Source: Flavobacterium celericrescens (GTDB taxonomy: Bacteria; Bacteroidota; Bacteroidia; Flavobacteriales; Flavobacteriaceae). From it: 64,000 nucleotides of DNA. The position numbers and the translations under genes were made by a program. Positions 33,773-42,766 of the stretch are shown here, piece after piece; position 1 is the first letter of the stretch; each line of letters starts with the position of its first letter. The DNA lies in NCBI RefSeq assembly GCF_011392075.1, contig NZ_JAAJBV010000006.1, positions 140,492 through 204,491 on the forward strand, written 5' to 3'. Below the pieces are notes generated by a model that was given only the letters and a program-made list of their open reading frames with translations, did not search any database and had not been told where the DNA came from.

Positions 33773-34627
33773 ATGGCTTGGTTTAAAAGAAAAGAAAAAG
33801 GAATCACAACCGCTACTGAGGACAAAAAAGATGTTCCAAAAGGTTTATGGTATAAATCGCCAACAGGAAAAATCATTGACCAAGATGAATTGGCAAGAAA
33901 TCTATGGGTAAGCCCAGAAGATGATTATCATGTAAGAATTGGTAGTAAAGAATATTTCGAAATTTTATTCGACAATAACGAGTTTACAGAACTTGATGCC
34001 AAACTAACATCAAAAGACCCATTGAAATTTGAAGACACTAAAAAATATAGTGATCGTTTAAAAGATGTAATGGATAAAACAAAACTAAAAGATGCAATTA
34101 GAACTGGAGTTGGAAAATCGAAAGGGAAAGATTTAGTTGTTTCTTGTATGGATTTCGCTTTCATTGGTGGTTCTATGGGTGCTGTTGTGGGTGAAAAAAT
34201 TGTCAGAGCAATTGATTATTCTATCAAGCATAAAGTTCCATTTGTTTTGATTTCTAAATCTGGTGGAGCTCGTATGATGGAAGCTGCTTATTCATTAATG
34301 CAATTAGCAAAAACCTCAGCAAAATTAGCACAACTAGCAGAAGCAAAAATTCCATACATTTCATTATGTACAGATCCTACGACTGGTGGAACAACTGCTT
34401 CTTATGCAATGCTTGGCGATATTAACATTGGAGAACCAGGCGCTTTAATTGGTTTTGCTGGACCTCGTGTTGTAAAAGATACAACTGGTAAAGATTTGCC
34501 AGAAGGATTTCAAACTTCAGAATTTTTATTAGAGCATGGGTTTTTAGATTTTATCACACCAAGAAAAGAACTAAAAGACAAAATCAACCTATACATTGAT
34601 TTAATTCAAAATCAAGAAATTAGATAA
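33773..34627 (+). CDS. accD: Acetyl-CoA carboxylase carboxyltransferase, beta subunit
   Basis: AccD forms the carboxyltransferase with AccA, moving the carboxyl group from biotin to acetyl-CoA. The 284-residue protein has the crotonase-type core: [53 protein letters not shown] and [12 protein letters not shown]. The N-terminal zinc ribbon of the family is altered: where E. coli AccD has CxxC twice, this protein has S29-P-T-G32 and S47-P-E-D50, so no zinc can be bound in that way. The remaining alignment around it is preserved. accB and accC are elsewhere in the window; accA is not seen. Confidence 0.95.
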   Translation: MAWFKRKEKGITTATEDKKDVPKGLWYKSPTGKIIDQDELARNLWVSPEDDYHVRIGSKEYFEILFDNNEFTELDAKLTSKDPLKFEDTKKYSDRLKDVMDKTKLKDAIRTGVGKSKGKDLVVSCMDFAFIGGSMGAVVGEKIVRAIDYSIKHKVPFVLISKSGGARMMEAAYSLMQLAKTSAKLAQLAEAKIPYISLCTDPTTGGTTASYAMLGDINIGEPGALIGFAGPRVVKDTTGKDLPEGFQTSEFLLEHGFLDFITPRKELKDKINLYIDLIQNQEIR

Positions 34628-34629
34628 TA

Positions 34630-34665
34630 AAAAATCCCGTTAGCAAAACTAACGGGATTTTTGTT
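34630..34665. terminator. Bidirectional terminator, accD / TonB-dependent receptor
   Basis: AAAAATCCCGTTAG and CTAACGGGATTTTT form a 14-bp stem around CAAAA, with T-runs on both strands, between two convergent genes. Confidence 0.92.
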
Positions 34666-34681
34666 TTTAACTCATTTGAAA

Positions 34682-36880
34682 TTAAAAATTATACTTCAAT
34701 CCACCATAAATATTTCTACCAGGAGCATTTATTCCTGAAGCAAAAACACGGTATTGTGTGTCTAAAATATTTTCAACTCCTGCAAAAAGAGTCGCTCCTT
34801 TATACACGTTGAAACCTGCTTTAAAATTATAGGTTTCCCAAGCTGGCATTCCTCCTACTGGTGCATATTGTGCATTATCTTCTCCACTGGTTGAATAATC
34901 GCTAGCATCTTTTTTACCATTATACAACATATAAGCTTCAAAATTTGCCCATTTTTTTGAATATACAAAACCAATTTTTCCAAAATAAGGAGAAATATGG
35001 TCTAATGGCGACTGGTTTCCGTTTTCAACTACTCTACCTAATGTATAATTGAAATTCGCATTGAAAATTAAATCGTGTAGCAACACAGCGCTAAAATTTG
35101 TTGACAATCCAGTAATGAAGGCTTTTCCTTTATTTTGGTTTGCAAAAACTTGACTTGTTGCTCCGTCATAAACAATCGTACTTTGTCCGTTAAATAAAAA
35201 TTCGTCAGTTACAATAGCATCATATAATCTTGTATAGAAATATGTGTTCTCAAACTTAATTTTTTTAGAATCGGATTGAATTGCAAATCCAAAATCGGCA
35301 GTAATTGTTTTTTCTGGTCTTAAATCTTCATTTGGAACAATTATCGTTCCTGCCGCAGATTCAAATATTTTTGCTAAATCATCAATATTTGGTGCTCTAA
35401 ATCCAGAAGCTAAATTGGCTTTAATTGTAAAATTATTTGAAGTTTGGTGCACAATTCCTAATGTTCCACTGTAGGTAAAATTACCTTGGGAAATACTTGA
35501 AAATGGTAATGGAAAAAACGTATCGTCCGCAATTGTACTTTTCAAAGTAGTGTATCCAATTCTAGCACCCGCATTCCAAATCGTCTTTTCAGACATTTTT
35601 TCGTTATATGAAACATATAAATCATTTCGCATCATGTTGTTGTCTCCATTTGGATATCTTGTATCTAAATCAGTTCTAACACCCGTGTTGATATTATTAG
35701 CATACGCAGAAGATTTCAAAGTTTCAAAATAGGATTCAAAGCCGTAAAACAATTCGCCTTTGGTGAACTTTTTATCCAAATCAATTCCCACTGAATACAT
35801 GTTTACATTTTCTTCTCTGTTTTGCAAATTATAATTGCCAAATCTTCTATTATGACGACTTTCTTGTGCGTTTTGAAAAGCCACATTCACTTTTAAATCA
35901 CTTCCTAAAACGGCTTTTTCTTTACTCAACGAGTATATTCCTAAAACGCGCTGTTGTGGTCCATAATACCATTCTGCATGTCTTAATCCGCTTCCAGCTG
36001 TTTCTGTTAATCTATCATAACGATCAATATCTGAAGAAGTTGAAAATTGTAAGTTTAATCCGTGTTCAAAACCTGATGTAGTTTTATAAGCAAACTTTTG
36101 TAAAAAATTATATTGCTTATACGCCGAACCAACCTGTGTATATTTATCGTCGTTTACATTCAACTGGTCAACACCATTTACTGTAGTAACATAATTAGGT
36201 CTTTCGCCAAAATAATTACCATTATGATTTTTTTGTTTTCCCATTCTTAAATCACCAAAATCATTAAACGATAAAATAGATAATGAAGCAAAGTTTGTTG
36301 TAGCATAATTAAAAGTAAGCGCAACCGATTTTTCTTCATTAGCAGAGCTATATCTTGTGTTGATGCCGCCAGTAAATTTATTTTTAGCATCACCTAAAAA
36401 TTTTGCGCGTTTAGTTGTCATTGCAACGGTTCCTCCTAAAGCATCACTTCCAAATAAAGTAGAAGTTGGACCATAAAAAATCCCGACATTTTCTAACATA
36501 CTTTCATCAACTGTGATTACATTTTGAAGATGTCCTGCTCTAAATATTAGATTATTCATTCTTACGCCATCGACTAAAAGCAATACGCGACTTGCTTCAA
36601 AACCTCTAATTGCAGGACTTCCTCCACCTTGCTGCGATTTTTGAACAAAAAGTGAGCCCGAATTTGACAGCATTTCTGCCGTACTTTGAAAATTTTGAAA
36701 ATCAATTTGCTTCGCCGAAACAGTAACAACTTGATTGGGTAATTTTGAATAATTGCTTGGTAGTTTATTTGAAACCACTACCTCTATTAATTCATCTGTT
36801 GCTTTAATTGTATCTTGTTTGGTTTGTGAAAATCCTAAAACAGGAAACAAAAGCAAAAAGTATTTTGTATAATTTTTCAT
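34682..36880 (-). CDS. TonB-dependent outer membrane receptor (haem-receptor-like)
   Basis: This is a 732-residue TonB-dependent receptor with a signal peptide (about 1-18, ending LGFSQ). The plug domain (about 35-160) has AEMLSNSGSLFVQKSQQGGGSPAIRG-type sequence, with ASRVLLLVDGVRMNN and SDALGGTVAMTTKRA. The rest is the barrel, ending GGLKYNF with a terminal Phe. Its plug resembles haem/haemoglobin and transferrin receptors of the Bacteroidota, but copper or other ligands are possible. No carboxypeptidase-like SusC extension is present and no SusD gene follows. A small membrane-anchored protein is encoded directly upstream. Confidence 0.88.
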   Translation of the reverse strand: MKNYTKYFLLLFPVLGFSQTKQDTIKATDELIEVVVSNKLPSNYSKLPNQVVTVSAKQIDFQNFQSTAEMLSNSGSLFVQKSQQGGGSPAIRGFEASRVLLLVDGVRMNNLIFRAGHLQNVITVDESMLENVGIFYGPTSTLFGSDALGGTVAMTTKRAKFLGDAKNKFTGGINTRYSSANEEKSVALTFNYATTNFASLSILSFNDFGDLRMGKQKNHNGNYFGERPNYVTTVNGVDQLNVNDDKYTQVGSAYKQYNFLQKFAYKTTSGFEHGLNLQFSTSSDIDRYDRLTETAGSGLRHAEWYYGPQQRVLGIYSLSKEKAVLGSDLKVNVAFQNAQESRHNRRFGNYNLQNREENVNMYSVGIDLDKKFTKGELFYGFESYFETLKSSAYANNINTGVRTDLDTRYPNGDNNMMRNDLYVSYNEKMSEKTIWNAGARIGYTTLKSTIADDTFFPLPFSSISQGNFTYSGTLGIVHQTSNNFTIKANLASGFRAPNIDDLAKIFESAAGTIIVPNEDLRPEKTITADFGFAIQSDSKKIKFENTYFYTRLYDAIVTDEFLFNGQSTIVYDGATSQVFANQNKGKAFITGLSTNFSAVLLHDLIFNANFNYTLGRVVENGNQSPLDHISPYFGKIGFVYSKKWANFEAYMLYNGKKDASDYSTSGEDNAQYAPVGGMPAWETYNFKAGFNVYKGATLFAGVENILDTQYRVFASGINAPGRNIYGGLKYNF

Positions 36881-36920
36881 TTTACTATTTTTTACCTCAT
36901 GTGTATATGTGTTCGATTGA

Positions 36921-36935
36921 GTAAACTGAATTTAC
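36921..36935. promoter_or_regulatory. Palindrome before the TonB-dependent receptor gene
   Basis: GTAAA-CTGAA-TTTAC is a short dyad 41 bases upstream of the receptor ATG, in the 96-base spacer to the small upstream gene. It is a candidate operator; no Fur box consensus was recognised. Confidence 0.35.
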
Positions 36936-36976
36936 CCAATGGAACATTCTAAAACTTTGTATTTAATTTATAAAGT

Positions 36977-37510
36977 TTAAACGTTTTCTGGAGGCGGTAA
37001 AGAAATAGTAAAAGAAATAGACTTATAATATATTTTTGGAGTTGTATTTTTTATCGTTGGAACCCAAACATGAAATGGTTCCCATGAAAATACGTCCTGA
37101 AAATATATTGATTTGTAAAAATTTACAATTTGTTCTTTTTTATCTTTCGAAGGCGCGTCTGATTGAAAAGCACCAACTAATAATTTTGACAATTGTTTGC
37201 TTAATTTGGTCTCTTCATGATCCCACCAGCACCAATATTGAATAGAATCTTTTGTGGCTTTTCGCTCAACAATATCATACATTTCGCCATTATATTCAAA
37301 TTCTTTGGAATGCTTCCACTTTAACTTGTCATGACTTTCTTTTGTCGAAAATTTTAAAAGCACCAATTCGTTTTTATCAATTCCAGCAATCATTTTCCAT
37401 TTTACTTCCTTTCTAACCATAGTTTTCCTGTGCTGTAACCAAGTATAAGTTACAACCGCTGGAGCTATCAATAAAAATAGCAAAAAAATACTGCTAATTT
37501 GTTTTTTCAA
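36977..37510 (-). CDS. Membrane-anchored protein of unknown function
   Basis: This 177-residue protein begins with one hydrophobic helix (SSIFLLFLLIAPAVVTYTWL) and then exposes a domain of about 150 residues on the periplasmic side. The domain contains several aromatic residues (YWCWWDHEE, FSWEPFHVW) and a short Pro-rich end (SLPPPEN). I do not recognise the family. It sits directly upstream of the TonB-dependent receptor on the same strand, with a -7 element TATCTTTG on its minus strand at 37547-37540, so it may be co-transcribed with it. Adjacency suggests a role in the same uptake process, which is inference. Confidence 0.75.
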   Translation of the reverse strand: MKKQISSIFLLFLLIAPAVVTYTWLQHRKTMVRKEVKWKMIAGIDKNELVLLKFSTKESHDKLKWKHSKEFEYNGEMYDIVERKATKDSIQYWCWWDHEETKLSKQLSKLLVGAFQSDAPSKDKKEQIVNFYKSIYFQDVFSWEPFHVWVPTIKNTTPKIYYKSISFTISLPPPENV

Positions 37511-37539
37511 TTTGGAAATAAATGAACTCCAAAGATAAT

Positions 37540-37547
37540 AAAAAACT
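37540..37547 (-). promoter_or_regulatory. -7 element before the membrane-anchored protein gene
   Basis: On the minus strand TATCTTTG matches TAnnTTTG and lies 29 bases before the ATG at 37510. The -33 TTG is not found at the right distance (nearest is 28 bases away). Confidence 0.4.
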
Positions 37548-37552
37548 ACAAG

Positions 37553-38803
37553 TTACATGCCGCTACGAATTGCTTCAACTGGGTCAAGTTTTGAAGCGGT
37601 AATTGCTGGAATAATTCCGGAAATCAAGCCAATAAAAGCCGCCAAACCAGAGCCTAACAACATGTTTGAAGTACTCAGTACAAATTCAAAATCTAAAGCA
37701 TTAGATAACACAATAGCAATTATCCAAACTAAAAACATTCCGATTAATCCACCAATTAATGATAATATAACAGCTTCAAATAAAAACTGAAATAATATAA
37801 ATTTGTTTTTAGCCCCTAATGCTTTTTGAATTCCAATTAAGTTGGTTCGCTCTTTTACAGAAACGAACATAATGTTAGCAATACCAAAACCTCCGACTAA
37901 AAGAGAAAATGCGCTAATAGCCCAACCAATCATGTTCATTTGGCCAACGATATTGTCGATAAAATCGGTGAAGCCCGAAAGCACATTCATGAAAAAATTA
38001 TCAATTTCACCAGTTTTCACACCTCTATGAACTCTTAATTTTTGAGCTAATTCTGCCTTAAATTCTTCAATATCGATTCCTTTTTCGGGTTTTATTAAAA
38101 TTGCGGGAGTTAACATATCATTGTTATCACCATACATTCTTCTTAAAAAATTTACAGGAAAAAATACGGCTACATCATTACTATCTCCAAAAGTTCCTTG
38201 CCCTTGTTTTTTCAAAACACCAATTACAGTGAACTTTTGCCCATATAAACGCACTTTTTTTCCAATTGGGTCGCTATTTTCAAACAAACCTGTTGCTACT
38301 TCACTTCCAATTACGATAACTGGGCTTCCTGAATTAGATTCTGATTCATTAAACAATCGACCTTTATCAATTTTTACAGGTTCAATATCAAAAAATTCGT
38401 TGGTTGAAGGCTTTACACGAATTGAATTAACGGTTTTTGATTCATATTTAATATTTTCATTACGCGTAAAAAGGTTAAACGACATTTTATCAATTCCGTT
38501 TACGTTTCTTCTTAAATGTTCGTATTCTTCATAAGTTACATCAGGAAATTGCTCACGTTTCCATCGAGGCACATCAGACGGACCAAAAGAAAAACGCATT
38601 AAATAAACCGTATTCATATCCATATCACTCAAGTCTTCCTTGATTTTTTTATCCATAGAATCTACTGCAGCCAACACCGCAATAATGGAAAAAATACCAA
38701 TAGTTACACCTAACAACGACAAAAGCGTACGCAATTTATTGTTGCGCAAAGCATTGATGGCAAAACTAAAACTCTCCGAAAGTAATCGTAAATATAAAAG
38801 CAT
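37553..38803 (-). CDS. MacB-type ABC transporter permease
   Basis: This is a 416-residue permease of the MacB/FtsX family. One N-terminal helix (LRTLLSLLGVTIGIFSIIAVLAA, about 25-47) precedes a MacB-type periplasmic core domain (about 50-270) and three C-terminal helices. The C-terminus IPAITASKLDPVEAIRSG is the standard family ending. Such permeases act with an ATPase and an outer-membrane partner in export of toxins, peptides or lipoproteins. No ATPase gene is adjacent, so the partner must be elsewhere. It is a single gene, divergent from the small gene at 38901. Confidence 0.9.
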   Translation of the reverse strand: MLLYLRLLSESFSFAINALRNNKLRTLLSLLGVTIGIFSIIAVLAAVDSMDKKIKEDLSDMDMNTVYLMRFSFGPSDVPRWKREQFPDVTYEEYEHLRRNVNGIDKMSFNLFTRNENIKYESKTVNSIRVKPSTNEFFDIEPVKIDKGRLFNESESNSGSPVIVIGSEVATGLFENSDPIGKKVRLYGQKFTVIGVLKKQGQGTFGDSNDVAVFFPVNFLRRMYGDNNDMLTPAILIKPEKGIDIEEFKAELAQKLRVHRGVKTGEIDNFFMNVLSGFTDFIDNIVGQMNMIGWAISAFSLLVGGFGIANIMFVSVKERTNLIGIQKALGAKNKFILFQFLFEAVILSLIGGLIGMFLVWIIAIVLSNALDFEFVLSTSNMLLGSGLAAFIGLISGIIPAITASKLDPVEAIRSGM

Positions 38804-38900
38804 AATACTGAGCTATTACTAATAAGTAGAGTAATGAGGGAAAATGTTACAGTTAGAGGGAATTTATTTATATTTGAAGAAAAAAAAAGAAAAAAAAACA

Positions 38901-39107
38901 ATGCTAAATGAAAATCTAATTTTAAGCATTCTATTTGGTCTAGCCGCCATTCTGTATCACCGAATTCATAAATGGTGGTTATCAGGTCGTGATAAAAATC
39001 CAATTTTTCTCAAATTAGAAACAAATACGAAATCATTTGAGAATTGGGTTATCATTATTTTTTTAGCAATTACTTCTTTAGGCTTTTTGATAAAATCAAT
39101 AATCTAA
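38901..39107 (+). CDS. Small two-helix membrane protein
   Basis: This 68-residue protein has two hydrophobic segments, LILSILFGLAAILYH and WVIIIFLAITSLGFLIKSI, joined by a basic loop (KWWLSGRDKNPIF). The ATG at 38901 follows a long A-rich run; the earlier ATG at 38844 would add a Lys-rich stretch coded by that run and is less likely. No family is recognised. It precedes purH by about 110 bases and ends before the purH promoter. A small membrane protein of unknown role is the most that can be said. Confidence 0.6.
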   Translation: MLNENLILSILFGLAAILYHRIHKWWLSGRDKNPIFLKLETNTKSFENWVIIIFLAITSLGFLIKSII

Positions 39108-39133
39108 TTTAAAAAAATATAAAACAATAAAGT

Positions 39134-39164
39134 TTGACTATTTTAAGAAGTATACCTACTTTTG
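39134..39164 (+). promoter_or_regulatory. Promoter of purH
   Basis: TTG at 39134-39136 and TACTTTTG at 39157-39164 are 20 bases apart, an exact Bacteroidota promoter. Transcription would start near 39170, giving a leader of about 50 bases that includes a hairpin. Confidence 0.75.
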
Positions 39165-39185
39165 CACCACGAAAACAACAACACT

Positions 39186-39205
39186 TATCTGAGACTATTC
39201 AGATA
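39186..39205 (+). promoter_or_regulatory. Hairpin in the purH leader
   Basis: TATCTGA and TCAGATA form a perfect 7-bp stem with loop GACTAT, flanked on both sides by unstructured ACAACAACAC-type sequence and ending 15 bases before the purH ATG. It has no T-run, so it is not an intrinsic terminator. Confidence 0.6.
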
Positions 39206-39220
39206 CAACAACACAACACC

Positions 39221-40753
39221 ATGAACACAACAAAAAAAATTGCTTCGGCATTGATTTCTGTATTTGACAAAAACGGTTTAGAACCTATTGTTAAAGCGCT
39301 TCACCAAAACAATGTAACCATTTATTCTACTGGCGGAACCGAAACTTTTATTAAAGATTTAGGTATTCCTGTTGTCGCTGTAGAAGATATTACAGCTTTC
39401 CCTGAAATTTTAGGCGGAAGAGTAAAAACCTTACATCCAAAAATCTTCGGTGGTATTTTAAACCGTCAAGATCATGCTGGTGATGTGGAACAAATGAAAG
39501 AATTCAACATTCCGCAAATCGATTTAGTGATTGTGGATTTGTATCCGTTTGAAAAAACCGTTGCTTCAGGCGCTAGCGAACAAGATATTATCGAGAAAAT
39601 CGACATAGGTGGAATTTCATTAATTAGAGCCGCTGCTAAAAATTTCAAAGACACTGTAATTGTTCCTTCTGTAGAGCAATATGCACCATTTTTGAATTTC
39701 TATACTGAAAATAACGGGGCTACTACTTTAGAAAACAGAAAGTTATTAGCTTCAAGAGCTTTTAATGTTTCTTCACATTATGATTCGGCGATATTCAACT
39801 ACTTCAACCAAGTTTTTGAAGAACCAGTTTTGAAAATCAGCGAGCAAAACGGAAATGTTTTACGTTATGGTGAAAATCCTCACCAAAAAGGATTTTTCTA
39901 TGGCGATTTTGACAAAATGTTTACCAAAGTTCACGGAAAAGAATTGTCATACAACAATTTATTAGACGTTGATGCGGCGGTGAATTTAATGAACGAATTC
40001 AAAAACGACAATCCAACTTTTGCCATTTTAAAACACAATAACGCTTGTGGTTTAGCAACTAGAAATACAATGAAAGAAGCATTTTTAGATGCTTTAGCAG
40101 GTGACCCAACTTCGGCTTTTGGAGGTGTTTTAATTGCGAATGGAAAAATTGATGTTGCTACAGCTAACGAAATCAACCAATTGTTCTGCGAAGTAGTAAT
40201 TGCTCCGTCTTATGACCAAGAAGCAATTGATATTTTAGAGGAAAAGAAAAACAGAATTATCTTAATTTTAAACGACGTTGAGTTGCCACAAACAACTGTA
40301 AGAACTTGTTTAAACGGAGTTTTAGTTCAAGATAAAGACAATGTTACCGATTCAAAAGACCATTTAAAAACAGTTACAACGGCTGTTCCTACAGAAGAAG
40401 AAATCGAAGATTTATTATTCGCTTCAAAAATTTGTAAACACACAAAATCGAACACAATTGTATTTGCAAAAAATAAACAATTATGTGCTTCAGGAACTGG
40501 ACAAACTTCAAGAGTTGACGCTTTACGTCATGCGATTGAAAAAGCAACTTCATTTGAATTTGATTTAACTGGAGCAGTTATGGCAAGTGACGCTTTCTTT
40601 CCTTTCCCAGACTGTGTAGAAATTGCAAATAAAGCAGGAATTACGGCTGTAATTCAGCCAGGAGGTTCTATAAAAGACGAATTAAGCATCAATTATTGTA
40701 ATGCTAATAATATGGCGATGGTGTTCACGGGAATTCGTCATTTCAAACATTAA
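39221..40753 (+). CDS. purH: Bifunctional AICAR formyltransferase / IMP cyclohydrolase
   Basis: PurH catalyses the last two steps of de novo IMP synthesis. The protein has 510 residues from the ATG at 39221. The N-terminal IMP cyclohydrolase domain has IASALISVFDKNGLEP, STGGTETF and LGGRVKTLHPKIFGG; the C-terminal formyltransferase domain has LRYGENPHQKG, FAILKHNNACGLA, and VMASDAFFPFPD. The frame is open further upstream to a TTG at 39134, but that triplet is the -33 promoter element, so the ATG is preferred. A terminator follows and the mre cluster begins 143 bases downstream. Confidence 0.96.
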   Translation: MNTTKKIASALISVFDKNGLEPIVKALHQNNVTIYSTGGTETFIKDLGIPVVAVEDITAFPEILGGRVKTLHPKIFGGILNRQDHAGDVEQMKEFNIPQIDLVIVDLYPFEKTVASGASEQDIIEKIDIGGISLIRAAAKNFKDTVIVPSVEQYAPFLNFYTENNGATTLENRKLLASRAFNVSSHYDSAIFNYFNQVFEEPVLKISEQNGNVLRYGENPHQKGFFYGDFDKMFTKVHGKELSYNNLLDVDAAVNLMNEFKNDNPTFAILKHNNACGLATRNTMKEAFLDALAGDPTSAFGGVLIANGKIDVATANEINQLFCEVVIAPSYDQEAIDILEEKKNRIILILNDVELPQTTVRTCLNGVLVQDKDNVTDSKDHLKTVTTAVPTEEEIEDLLFASKICKHTKSNTIVFAKNKQLCASGTGQTSRVDALRHAIEKATSFEFDLTGAVMASDAFFPFPDCVEIANKAGITAVIQPGGSIKDELSINYCNANNMAMVFTGIRHFKH

Positions 40754-40779
40754 AATTCCACTTACAAAATATATTTCAC

Positions 40780-40815
40780 AAGCGCATTAAAATATTTTAT
40801 TTAATGCGCTTTTTA
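40780..40815 (+). terminator. Intrinsic terminator after purH
   Basis: AAGCGCATTAAA and TTTAATGCGCTT form a perfect 12-bp stem around an 8-base loop, followed by TTTATT. Confidence 0.88.
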
Positions 40816-40816
40816 T

Positions 40817-40849
40817 TTGTATTTATTCCAGATTATTTTTATAATTTTG
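40817..40849 (+). promoter_or_regulatory. Promoter of the mre-mrdA-rodA operon
   Basis: TTG at 40817-40819 and TAATTTTG at 40842-40849 are 22 bases apart and fit the Bacteroidota promoter; the mreB ATG lies 47 bases downstream. The -33 element directly abuts the purH terminator. Confidence 0.65.
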
Positions 40850-40896
40850 CGAGTTGAATACAATTATACAAAAAACGCTAAACCCTTATCAAACTT

Positions 40897-41925
40897 ATGG
40901 GATTTTTTGATTTCATGACCGAGGATATCGCAATCGACCTTGGTACCGCAAATACTCTAATCATTCACAACGATAAAGTCGTGATTGATAGTCCATCTAT
41001 CGTTGCAAGAGACCGAATTACTGGCAAAATTATTGCTGTAGGTAAAGAGGCCAACATGATGCAAGGTAAAACGCATGAAAACATCAAGACCATTCGTCCT
41101 TTGAAAGATGGTGTTATTGCTGATTTTGATGCATCGGAACAAATGATAAAAATGTTTATCAAAAGTATTCCTGCATTAAAGAAGAAATTGTTTACACCTG
41201 CGCTTCGCATGGTTATTTGTATTCCTTCAGGTATCACAGAAGTGGAAATGCGTGCCGTAAAAGAATCGGCTGAGCGTGTTAATGGAAAAGAAGTGTATTT
41301 GATTCACGAACCTATGGCAGCAGCAATAGGTATCGGTGTAGATATTATGCAACCAAAAGGAAACATGATTGTTGATATAGGTGGTGGAACAACAGAAATT
41401 GCAGTTATAGCTCTTGGAGGAATTGTTTGCGACAAATCGGTTAAAATTGCCGGTGACGTTTTCACAAATGATATCATTTACTACATGAGAACGCAACACA
41501 ACTTATTTGTAGGAGAAACAACCGCTGAAAAAATAAAAATTCAAATTGGAGCTGCTATGGAAGAATTAGACAATGCTCCTGAAGACATGTCAGTTCAAGG
41601 TAGAGATTTGCTTACAGGCAAACCAAAACAAGTTGATGTTTCGTATAGAGAAATAGCAAAAGCATTAGACAAATCTATTCAACGCGTTGAAGATGCTGTA
41701 ATGGAAACATTATCTCAAACACCGCCAGAATTAGCAGCCGATATTTATAATACAGGTATTTATCTTGCAGGTGGTGGTTCAATGTTGAGAGGTTTAGATA
41801 AAAGAATTTCATTAAAAACAGATTTACCAGTATATATTGCAGAAGACCCTTTAAGAGCTGTAGTGAGAGGAACAGGGATGGCTCTAAAAAACATCAACAA
41901 GTACAAAGGAATACTGATTAAATAA
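40897..41925 (+). CDS. mreB: Rod shape-determining protein MreB
   Basis: MreB is the bacterial actin that guides side-wall peptidoglycan synthesis. The 342-residue protein has the actin-fold phosphate motifs AIDLGTANTLI near the N-terminus and VDIGGGTTEIAVIALGG in the middle, with YLAGGGSMLRGLDK and ADDPLRAV-like AEDPLRAVVRGTG near the end. It is the first gene of mreB-mreC-mreD-mrdA-rodA, all on the plus strand with gaps of ten bases or less. Confidence 0.97.
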   Translation: MGFFDFMTEDIAIDLGTANTLIIHNDKVVIDSPSIVARDRITGKIIAVGKEANMMQGKTHENIKTIRPLKDGVIADFDASEQMIKMFIKSIPALKKKLFTPALRMVICIPSGITEVEMRAVKESAERVNGKEVYLIHEPMAAAIGIGVDIMQPKGNMIVDIGGGTTEIAVIALGGIVCDKSVKIAGDVFTNDIIYYMRTQHNLFVGETTAEKIKIQIGAAMEELDNAPEDMSVQGRDLLTGKPKQVDVSYREIAKALDKSIQRVEDAVMETLSQTPPELAADIYNTGIYLAGGGSMLRGLDKRISLKTDLPVYIAEDPLRAVVRGTGMALKNINKYKGILIK

Positions 41926-41935
41926 AAAATAATCC

Positions 41936-42766
41936 ATGCAGCAAATAATTAATTTTATCATAAAAAACAGCTATCGATTGCTGTTTTTGCTGCTTTTGGG
42001 CATATCGCTCACACTTACCATAAAATCACACTCCTATCACAGAAGCGAATATGTAAATTCTGCCAATAGTATTACAGGTGCTGTGTATAAAAAAGTAAAT
42101 GAAGTCAACGAATATCTGAGTCTTAAAGAAAAAAATAAAGATTTAGCTTCAGAAAACGCCTTACTTAAAGAATTGTTATTTAATAAAAAAGACACTTTAA
42201 TTACTTCAAAAACGCTTTTTAGAAACGACCTAAACAATTATAAAGTTATGGTAGGCAAAGTCGTGAAAAATTCTTTTAACGTCAGAGAAAATTATATCAC
42301 CATAAATGCTGGAAGTGATAAAGGCTTAAAAACTGATATGGGTGTAATTAACGATAAAGGTATTGTTGGAATTGTAGAAAAAACATCGGCAAATTATGCA
42401 ACCATACAAAGTGTTTTAAACATCAAATCAAAGATTAATGCCAAATTAAAAAATTCAAATCATTTTGGCTCATTAGTCTGGGACGGAAGAAATGTTGGAT
42501 ATGCACAATTAATTGACGTCCCTCGTTTGGCTTCATTAAGAAAAGGCGATTCAATTGTAACAGGTGGAAATTCAGATATTTTCCCTGAAAATATTCCTAT
42601 TGGAAAAATAGATAAGATTTTCATAGATCGTAAAACAAATTATTATACAATTAATATTCGATTATTTAATGATATGACATCTTTAGGCTATGTATATGTC
42701 ATAGAAAACAAAAAGAAAAAAGAAAAACAACAATTAGAAGCAATAACAACAGCACCAAAAAAATAA
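41936..42766 (+). CDS. mreC: Rod shape-determining protein MreC
   Basis: MreC links MreB to the wall synthases in the periplasm. The 276-residue protein has one N-terminal membrane helix (about 12-30), a coiled coil (about 55-75, KKVNEVNEYLSLKEKNKDLA) and the two-barrel MreC domain with VMVGKVVKNSF, NAGSDKGLKTDMGVI and VVGIVEKTS-like GIVGIVEKTSANYA. The C-terminus is Lys-rich. It starts ten bases after mreB and ends at the base before the mreD start. Confidence 0.94.
   Translation: MQQIINFIIKNSYRLLFLLLLGISLTLTIKSHSYHRSEYVNSANSITGAVYKKVNEVNEYLSLKEKNKDLASENALLKELLFNKKDTLITSKTLFRNDLNNYKVMVGKVVKNSFNVRENYITINAGSDKGLKTDMGVINDKGIVGIVEKTSANYATIQSVLNIKSKINAKLKNSNHFGSLVWDGRNVGYAQLIDVPRLASLRKGDSIVTGGNSDIFPENIPIGKIDKIFIDRKTNYYTINIRLFNDMTSLGYVYVIENKKKKEKQQLEAITTAPKK

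Noticed and set aside
36881..36976. Fur box before the TonB-dependent receptor gene
   Set aside because: The only dyad (GTAAA-N5-TTTAC) does not match a Fur consensus, so it was listed only as a candidate operator.
38121..38534. Open frame of 137 codons on the plus strand inside the MacB-type permease
   Set aside because: It lies wholly antisense to a well-supported gene and has no homologous look.
39134..39220. Longer N-terminus of PurH from a TTG at 39134
   Set aside because: The region holds the purH promoter and leader hairpin; PurH normally begins near the ATG at 39221.
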